In this document: positions 57,257-64,000 of the stretch, one piece after another
How the letters are laid out: each line of letters starts with the position of its first letter
Numbering within the stretch: the stretch's first letter is position 1
Source: Cryptomeria japonica
Taxonomy: Eukaryota > Streptophyta > Pinopsida > Cupressales > Cupressaceae
DNA: 64,000 bases
Direction of reading: 5' to 3'
NCBI RefSeq assembly: GCF_030272615.1
Contig: NC_081415.1
Coordinates: forward strand, 109,390,406-109,454,405
Translations under genes and position numbers: made by a program
Notes under the pieces: model-generated
What the model was told of the DNA's origin: nothing
The model's input: the letters and a program-made list of their open reading frames with translations, nothing else
Databases searched by the model: none

Positions 57257-60200
57257 ATGGCATCCTCCTCTGCACCTAAATTCATAGCAAACCCTACTAT
57301 AGTTGAGGTTATCAAATGCCTTAGGCCCATATTCCAGCTAGTTCCCAAGATAGCTAAAAGGATGACAATGTTGGTGCATTCTCCCAAATTCCCAAAGGAG
57401 TTGTTTTCGCAAAAGACCCCAGAATGTACATCCATTGCCACATAGATGAACTAGGGGATGAGGAAATCAAAAACATGTACAAAACCATTATATGTGATAA
57501 TTCCAGAAATGTGAAGCCTAAACATAGAATTGTTGAAGCCCTAGGATTCAATGAAATCCTTAGCATTCCGGACTTTCCTAAAGAAGTTATTAGGATAGTG
57601 TTGAGCAGGGTACATGGTGAATTCTTTTGGTTAAACTCAATTCACAAAATTACCAAGGAAGATGTGAAAGGTGTAACAAGGTTACCTTCCACCAGTAGCA
57701 GACCTGACAAAACAAAGAAGGTCTCAAATGACCTAGTAATAAACTTAACCAGTGCAACATCCGACAGAAGGTCTCTGAGGGTTACTGATGTGATCGATAT
57801 AAATGTGAGATTTGTTAGCATGATTCTAGGTTACAAAGCAACTCATGCAAACCGACTTAACTTAGTTTCAAGTTTATGCATAAAGAATGCTTATGACATG
57901 GTTAAAGACAATGTGAAAATTGATGTATGTGAATGGCTAAAAGATGAGTTGATTGATAATTTAGGAAAAATCAAGAAGGATAAGAAAGGGACTTTTAGAT
58001 TTGGTAACTTACTTGTATGCTTAATGCTACAAATAACCAAACAAGTTCCCAGTATAGGCGACAAGAGCCTTGGATTTGATATACGGATAGGAAAACAGTT
58101 ATCGAACCTATTCAACAACATGGTTGAAAACAAGGAAAAGAATATCCATGAGTACTTTCAAGCACTAAAGGCCCAAATGAACAAAAGAATCCGACTGTCA
58201 TAGAAAATTATGGACAAATACAAGGATGATATATGTTTTGTAATAAAAAAGGATGAGATCTGGATGGAAGCAGTGATCGCAAGAACAATTTGGGTTACTG
58301 AGATGGGCTATGAGACTGATGATCATATCATTGAAACTTATGCAAAAGCCCTTCTGAAAGCACCTAAGGAACCCAATGAAGAAGTATTTGGCAGTGCAAA
58401 GACCATTGAAAGACAAATTCAATCTAAGAAGAGAGTAAAGAAAGTTGAAGCAATTGTGAGAAAAGGTTCAAGGCAGGAAAAGGCCATCAAGGAAGATGTA
58501 CTGAAACAAATCGACATAACTGAGGATGAGTTAGTAACATTACAACCTGAAACTCACCTATCACCGGTAGCAACTTCTTTAGAGAATGACATCCCGACAA
58601 CATTCAAAAGAGTTGTAAGGAAAAGGGACCCTTCACTGACATCAACACCCTCGCCTAGAATAACTAGACAAAAACAACAAGCAGTGAGGTCACCGATAAA
58701 GAAGACAACCTCAAAGAAAAAGCTAACACCCAAGAAGAAAAGGACTCAACAAAACATTGCCCCAATTGATGAATTGTTGAATGAGATCATAGATGAAGGA
58801 AAAATAAAGAACATAGAAAAATTATATGATACACTATCAGCAGATGAGAAAGAGTAAGTTGAGAATAGTGTCATTTTACACCTGGACATCCATAGGAAGT
58901 TTTTAATGCAAGTGGTAGATGAACTACCAGATGAATTGTTCAAAAGACTGGAAGGAGGAAGACAGGCTATTGTAGAGCTTGATAAGAAAATTAAAATTGA
59001 AAAATTACTTGCTGTTTACCCAGTAAACTTGCCAAAGGAGATAGATGACTTAATTGTAGAAGCCAACCAGTCAGTATTCTCTACTGCACACTGGCATATT
59101 GCACTCATGGCAGGAAGAGTAAATGAGGTAACAGAAGATACATAAAATGCATGGGAAAGACAAAGGGAAAGGAAAGGTTGGTGGACCTCCTAGCATCAAG
59201 ATAAAAGATAACTTATCCCCACCGCCTCTGATTACTCCACCTGTAACAAAAATTGAAGATCAACTGACAGATGAGAGTATGGGTATAGAGGATACAAATC
59301 CTAACCCTAAGGTACTTTACATAGTTGGTGTTGATACTCAAAAGATCAACATTGTGGTAGATACGATACAACCTGTAAGACTGACATGACTAGTGAGCCA
59401 CCTGTGATTGATCAAAATGACAACACACAAGAAAAATCGGTAGATGATAGCACAAGGAAACAAACAGAGAGTCAAATAGAGCAACAAGCTCTGGAACAAG
59501 AACATGTTCATGTGGAAACACTGCCACCGGCAATAGGAGAGAAACAAAAACCTTTTCTTAAGGAAATGGAAACACAGACTAACCTACCAGAGGTCACTAC
59601 AAGCATGGTTACTTCCTCCACCGGCGTAATTCAGAATGTTGGTTCCTCCTTAGCAAGTTACAAATCAACAAATGTAACTAAAGTTCTTTTGGATTCTTTA
59701 AAGAAAATAACAGATTGTAGTTCACAAGCCTATAAAGCTATAGATGACACAGTCCCAATTTTGAAGATGATAGCTCCTAACTGCAATATAGACAATAAGG
59801 ATTCTTTGAGCCAACTTGACACTTTGTCTAAGTACATTACTAACAACACAATGACAATTGAGCAAATAAAGGAAGAGGCATTGAAAGAGAAATTGGAAAA
59901 TGAAAAACAAAAATTCTTTGATGATCAAATAAAAAAGTGTACTAGAGAATTTGACTCACTTCTACTGAAACTATGCAACTCATTGAAGGAATTCAAAACT
60001 CTATACAGAGACATTTGCAAGACAAACTTTCTAATAGTTGACATAGATAAGAAAATGAGCAAGGTACATGATGAAATCAATAAACTTGCTGATAGTTTTG
60101 TTAATTCACCTGATACATTATCAGTTTTTGAACAAAAGATAACAAGTTTTGATGGAGAATTACTTAATTTAGAAAGAGAAAAGGAAAGAATAATAAACAA

Positions 60201-60435
60201 GGCTAAAGATCTGAGACTAAGAATAAGTCCAAGACTGGACTATCTAGCATCCTTGAGAAAGGAAATATTTGAGGCAATAGTACAAGGACAGAAAACACCG
60301 GCAGAGCATATACAACACCTCATCGGTACAGTACAAAGAACTGAGGCAACAATAAAAGAAAGTAAGTTTATGGAAAGTACAAATTTGGTTTTGGCAGATA
60401 TTTTTCAAATTGTAACCACCCAGTTACAAGGTTGA
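57257..60435 (+). pseudogene. CC2 ORF2: large accessory protein of unknown function
   Basis: It starts MASSSAPKFIANPTIVEVIK at ATG 57257. A frameshift lies near 57390-57420, stops at 58201, 58855 and 59143, and frame changes near 59147 and 59386; about 1,060 codons in all. The N-terminal domain (IRIVLSRVHGEFFWLNS, VKIDVCEWLKDELIDNLGK, FRFGNLLVCLML) parallels CC1. The middle is Lys/Arg/Pro-rich (KKTTSKKKLTPKKKRTQQN), then Gln/Glu/Thr-rich. The C-terminal ~250 residues are coiled coil (MSKVHDEINKLADSF, LLNLEREKERIINKAKDL). No enzyme motif. Basic middle part suggests nucleic-acid or chromatin contact; this is inference. Confidence 0.78.
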
Positions 60436-60655
60436 GATAGAAAACTATCTCTATTGACACCTTGACAACCTTTGTCATTGATGCCAAAGGGGGAGTAGTG
60501 GTATGAGAAAATAATCAGGCAAAGGACTCACCTACTCATGGGGAGCTCATATATTTTTGGTACACATTTTTGGAAAAAAAAATTGGATTACAAGTTTTGG
60601 ATATAGTTTTGGAAATTTTCTCATCAGTGTTGCCATCAATGCCAAAGGAGGAGAT
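60436..60655 (+). other. CC2 3' untranslated region with two polypurine tracts
   Basis: AAAGGGGGAG (60486-60495) within tcattgatgccaaaggggga, and AAAGGAGGAGA (60644-60654) within ccatcaatgccaaaggagga, are two copies of one motif about 160 bp apart. The second abuts the LTR. Confidence 0.75.
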
Positions 60656-61456
60656 TGTTGGCATATGCACACTCTAATGAGACATTGTAGGTGATTGAAG
60701 GTTTTGTCATTGATGGCAACCTTACAATCCTATGACACCAGCAGGATATTCCACCAGCACCAGCAAGAACAGACTCTACACCGGCACTCAAACCATCGGC
60801 ACCGGCAGTGAAAGGAAGCATACCGACACAGAGGCCGATAGGATTTTTGTTGTAATATATTTTGTTTATTATTGTAAAATCTTTGTAAGCCGACTTGGAA
60901 ACATTGTAAAATGACTCATATATATAAGAGATCATTATAGAACATTGAGAGAGAGGTAGATGAAACGAGATATGGAATGTAATTAGGCAGACCTATTATG
61001 CGAATTATAGGTTAAGGGTTTATGTAAGAAGCAGAGCAGAAACTGGTATTGGATCTAGCATTATAGATGCTATTCTGAAGTAGTACAAGACACTGGATTT
61101 ATATAATCCATTTTGTAAGTTAGTGAGACTTCTATTTTGAGCAGTGTTCTCTAGGCACTTGGACTTCTTGCATGTGTAGGCCCCTCTTGTAGCAGTAATA
61201 TTCTCTTATTGGCTAGTAAGTGAATATTGTGGGTCACAAATCCCACCATGGTTTTTCCCACACCGGGTTTCCTCATTAAATCCTTGTGTTATGGTGTGTT
61301 TTTAATGTGGTTGCTTTAATCTCTATTTATTGCATTACTTCTTCCTTACCAGTACACAATTTTAATTTACTCTACATGTTTTAAGTTAAGAAATTCTAAT
61401 TGCCGGTTAGATACTGATTCACCCCCCCCCTCTCAGTATCTGTAGGAATCCTAACA
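60656..61456 (+). repeat. CC2 3' LTR
   Basis: It is 801 bp and the partner of 54941-55740. CACCA (61457-61461) follows it. Confidence 0.93.
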
Positions 61457-61463
61457 CACCAAA

Positions 61464-62570
61464 TATTTCCAAGGGTAAAATAAGCGTAAGTTGCATAATC
61501 AGATATCAAAGAGTGATTCACAACTCTAATCTAATTAATATTACTCCTAAATGACAATGAAATAATGCATAATCAATTGAATTGAAAGAATGATCTATCT
61601 AAAACTTTCTCAATTGGCATAGCAAGGCTTCTATTGCTCTTCTCCATTGTTGTTGATGTAGGTGGCTCTCAAGTATTGCACTTGTTTTCCCACATAAGAT
61701 AAACAAGAATTTTGAAGACTATGATTCTATGAGTCTAGATTCTATGATTCTAGATTGATTGAGAAATTGATTTTTAATTTTTAGATTTTCAACACAAAGA
61801 GGGTGAGAAATAGAACTCAAGTGTTGATTGATAGATGACTGAAATTGATTGACCAGTTAATAGAGTTGATTGATTTGTTAACTCAATAGATTGGAGAGTG
61901 AACTAAATAGATTGTCTAGTAAACTCAATTGATTGATCATTAGACTAAATTGACTAGGGAGATGACTGATTAGATGGATTAGTCAGAAAAAGGTGATTGA
62001 GAGTTAAAAAGGATGATTGATGAGTTAACTAAGTTAAATGATTAGACAACTGATTTTTTCAATCAGTTCTAATTTTAGCATGTGATGTAGAATTTTGAAA
62101 TTGAATTTGGTCATTCGAATGTTGAAATGCACATGAAATTAACTAAAATTCAGATTTGGTGAAATGCGAATTTGGAAGAAATGAAATTAATGGAAATGAA
62201 GTGAAATTCAAATTTGGGGAAAATGAAATGGAATTAGTTGGAATTAATTGGAATTATAATTTGTGGAATTGGAGGAATTTAATTAATTAATTTAAATAAT
62301 TTAAATGAAATTATTTAAACTTAGGAGATTGAAATAACTAAATAATAAAGATTATTTAACTAAGGAATAAATCACAATTAATTAAATAATTGATATTTAA
62401 TTAATAATTGAGATAGGGTTAATTGATTAAATGAAAGAGATTCGATAATTAAGAGTGTTGAATGGTGATGATTAGAAGAAATAGTTAGTTTAACCAAATA
62501 ATTAAAGAATTACTTATTAAATAGACGAATAATTAGTGTAGAATTAATGAGACATTTTTAGATGTCTACA
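61464..62570 (-). repeat. G3 5' LTR
   Basis: In plus orientation it runs from TATTTCCAAGGG to AGATGTCTACA and is about 1,107 bp. It matches 28735-29706 closely. GAAGT follows at 62571-62575. Confidence 0.85.
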
Positions 62571-63805
62571 GAAGTCACCCAAATTATGTGCCATCTCCTC
62601 GATAATTAAACCTTGGGAAGCCTTAATTCGAATATTTCATCTAACGAGGATAGCATAGGTAGGACTAATAGTGGTAAAACTCATGCACTAGAGGGAAAAT
62701 TTGAAATTTTGGATTTGAATTTTGAATTATAGGAACAAAGTGCACAAAAATTGAATAATGCAAAATTTGAGAAAATAATGATTAAACAATTTGAACTTTG
62801 TTGAAAGAAGAAAATGACACAATTTTCAACAATAATTTTATCATAAATAAAAGGAAGTTGGAATTTCAAAATTAGGGCCAAGGGGATACCACTTGATCTT
62901 AAAATTGACAAAATTAGATTTTTTAAAATTGGGACAGATTATAATCAACCACTTAATTTTAAAAGTTTTCTTGAAATTTCAGATGTTGAATTTTGAAGGT
63001 ATTTTTTATTTTAGAGAGATCAAAACTCGACAAAATCAGCCAATCTTCTAGATTTAAGCTACCAAATACAGTCATAATAGTCTCTTGAAATTTCAGGAAA
63101 AAAGTCAGGGACCGTGTTGAAAGTGCACACGGTCCGACCAACTTTTTTTGAAATTTTCAAGGATGAAAGATATGATGATTTTAAAGCTAACCCCCCAAAA
63201 TTGGTGGATTTTACAATCTCCAGATAGACGAAATTAAGGTTTGAATGTGAAAATAGGACCCTATTAAGGTTTTGAAAAAAATGAGGAATTGAATTGTAAA
63301 TTTGAAAAAGGTCAAACCTAATGGATAGGGACACCTTGAAAAATGTTTAGAAAATTGAAATTGATTGAAATTTACACAAAATCCAATTAAATTTGAAAAT
63401 TAGGGTTTTAGGACCTAACCACTTAATTTTTGAAATTTTGAATTTTGAAAAAGAAGGGAAATTGAAAATTTGAATTTTAAGAAAGAGAATAATTCTGAAA
63501 ACTGTTACAAATCTGAAAATTAAATGGAAATTCAAGTTTTGCACAAGTTCAATATTAGGTTTTGAAAATTAGGGTTTTGACCAATAACCACTTGATTTAC
63601 AAATTGAACAAGACAATGAAGAAATTGAATTAGACAAACAAAACAATTTTCAGATCTAAGACAATAGCAAGCAATTTTTACAAAAAACAAGTTCAATTTC
63701 AATTTGAAAAACTAGGGGTTTGAATGAATTAACCACTAAGTTTGCAGAAAAACTAAACTTGTAAATGAAAAATATGCAATGATTTTTAGAATAATGCATG
63801 CAATA
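62571..63805 (-). other. G2 leader and start of gag
   Basis: On the minus strand the long leader is AT-rich and full of aaattgaaaatttgaa-type phrases. It ends in the gag start (ATG at 62593-62591: MAHNLGD, interrupted by G3 at 62575). A hairpin lies at 63109-63135. No other coding frame is supported. Confidence 0.65.
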
Positions 63806-63819
63806 TGTTGGGTTCACCA
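63806..63819 (-). other. G2 primer binding site
   Basis: TGGTGAACCCAACA on the minus strand lies three bases after the 5' LTR end. It parallels the G3 site TGGTGAACCCGATGTG. Confidence 0.6.
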
Positions 63820-63822
63820 AAA

Positions 63823-64000
63823 TGTAATGGTGGTGAAAAGTGAATGATGGAAAGATTAAGAGGAAATTTTTTGTTCCCTCCGAGAAGAGATGAAAGTTTC
63901 ATTGCGGATTTCCCTTCAAACACTTTATCCATATTATATTTAAAAGAGGGGGGGAGTTCACTAGATCCAACCTCTTTGGAAAGAGATTGAATACTAAATG
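63823..64000 (-). repeat. G2 5' LTR, cut by the window edge
   Basis: It starts TGTAATGGTGGTGAAAAG in plus orientation and matches 23480-23660 with few differences through gattgaatactaaatg at the last base. Confidence 0.85.

Larger units (their letters stand above)
54941..61456 (+). mobile_element. CC2, non-autonomous LTR retrotransposon with two ORFs
   Basis: LTRs 54941-55740 and 60656-61456 (TGTTGGCATATG...ATCCTAACA) have CACCA outside. Inside are a tRNA-iMet-type primer site, a coiled-coil plus CCHC ORF (55812-56912), a large second ORF (57257-60435), two polypurine tracts and no pol domain. The layout and both proteins match CC1, although the LTRs are ~300 bp shorter and differ in sequence except at the 3' end. 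By eye the two LTRs are ~95% identical. It is inserted in the primer site of G3. Confidence 0.92.
28735..62570 (-). mobile_element. G3, Tat-like Gypsy element with antisense PMD remnant, hosting further insertions
   Basis: It is bounded by LTRs of one family (28735-29706 left, truncated; 61464-62570 right) and by GAAGT on both sides (28730-28734 and 62571-62575). Removing it restores the G2 gag frame (MAHNLGDFFNEDNGNSS). Inside, on the minus strand, are a primer site (54940-54925), gag-like fragments (54636-49936) and the antisense PMD remnants. Nested insertions are Copia-1, Copia-2, one lone LTR and CC2. Without them it is about 10 kb. No pol was recognised. Confidence 0.8.
23480..64000 (-). 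mobile_element. G2, gag-protease Gypsy element lacking pol, split by G3
   Basis: On the minus strand the right edge holds its 5' LTR (63823 to beyond 64000), a primer site (63806-63819), and a ~1.2 kb leader. Gag starts near 62593, is split by G3 (28735-62570), and resumes at 28734. Protease follows, then the polypurine tract and 3' LTR (24632-23480). The first ~175 bp of the two LTRs match closely. No RT, RNase H or integrase motif is present between protease and the 3' LTR. Without G3 the element is about 7.6 kb. Its own target duplication should be GATAA (23475-23479), with the partner outside the window. Confidence 0.8.

Overview
The window is plant nuclear DNA made almost entirely of nested retrotransposons. 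I see no intact host gene. L1-type LINE, Copia and Tat-like Gypsy sequences, long AT-rich spacers, LTRs over 1 kb and many decayed reading frames point to a large, repeat-rich seed-plant genome. A gymnosperm is plausible, but I cannot prove it from sequence alone.

Left third (about 430-16073). An old L1-type LINE lies on the minus strand: ORF1 (nucleic-acid-binding, zinc knuckle), ORF2 (endonuclease, reverse transcriptase, RNase H), then an unusual 3' extension of one or two ORFs (578-2048). A non-autonomous LTR retrotransposon, here called CC1 (4338-12314, plus strand), is inserted in the LINE RT region with TSD TATTC. CC1 encodes no protease, integrase or RT. It carries a coiled-coil/zinc-knuckle ORF and a second protein of about 1,100 codons. 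16074-18265 is AT-rich with no gene.

Right two thirds (18266-64000). This is a deep nest, and the names G1-G3, Copia-1/2 and CC2 are mine. G1 is a minus-strand Gypsy-like element with its 3' LTR at 18266-19338 and an antisense plant-mobile-domain (PMD) gene at 20207-22370. G2 starts inside it at 23480; it is a minus-strand Gypsy with gag and protease but no pol. G2's gag is split by G3 (28735-62570, TSD GAAGT), a relative of G1 that also has an antisense PMD remnant. G3 in turn holds Copia-1 (30959-38563), Copia-2 with a partial chained copy (38812-46940), an LTR with no recognised partner (51147-52623), and CC2 (54941-61456, TSD CACCA). G2's leader, primer site and 5' LTR reappear at 62571-64000, so G1 and G2 both run off the right edge.

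How the parts relate. CC1 and CC2 have different LTR lengths but the same plan: LTR, tRNA-iMet-type primer site, coiled-coil/CCHC ORF, about 1,100-codon ORF, two polypurine tracts, LTR. Their LTR 3' ends, primer sites and polypurine tracts resemble those of Copia-1 and Copia-2, so Copia enzymes acting in trans are the likely mobilisers. The second CC protein has the same layout as the ORF downstream of the LINE: a globular N-terminal domain, a charged linker and a coiled coil. That accessory protein, seen in two unrelated retrotransposon classes, is the most promising undescribed item. All coding regions carry stops or frameshifts except a few short ORFs.
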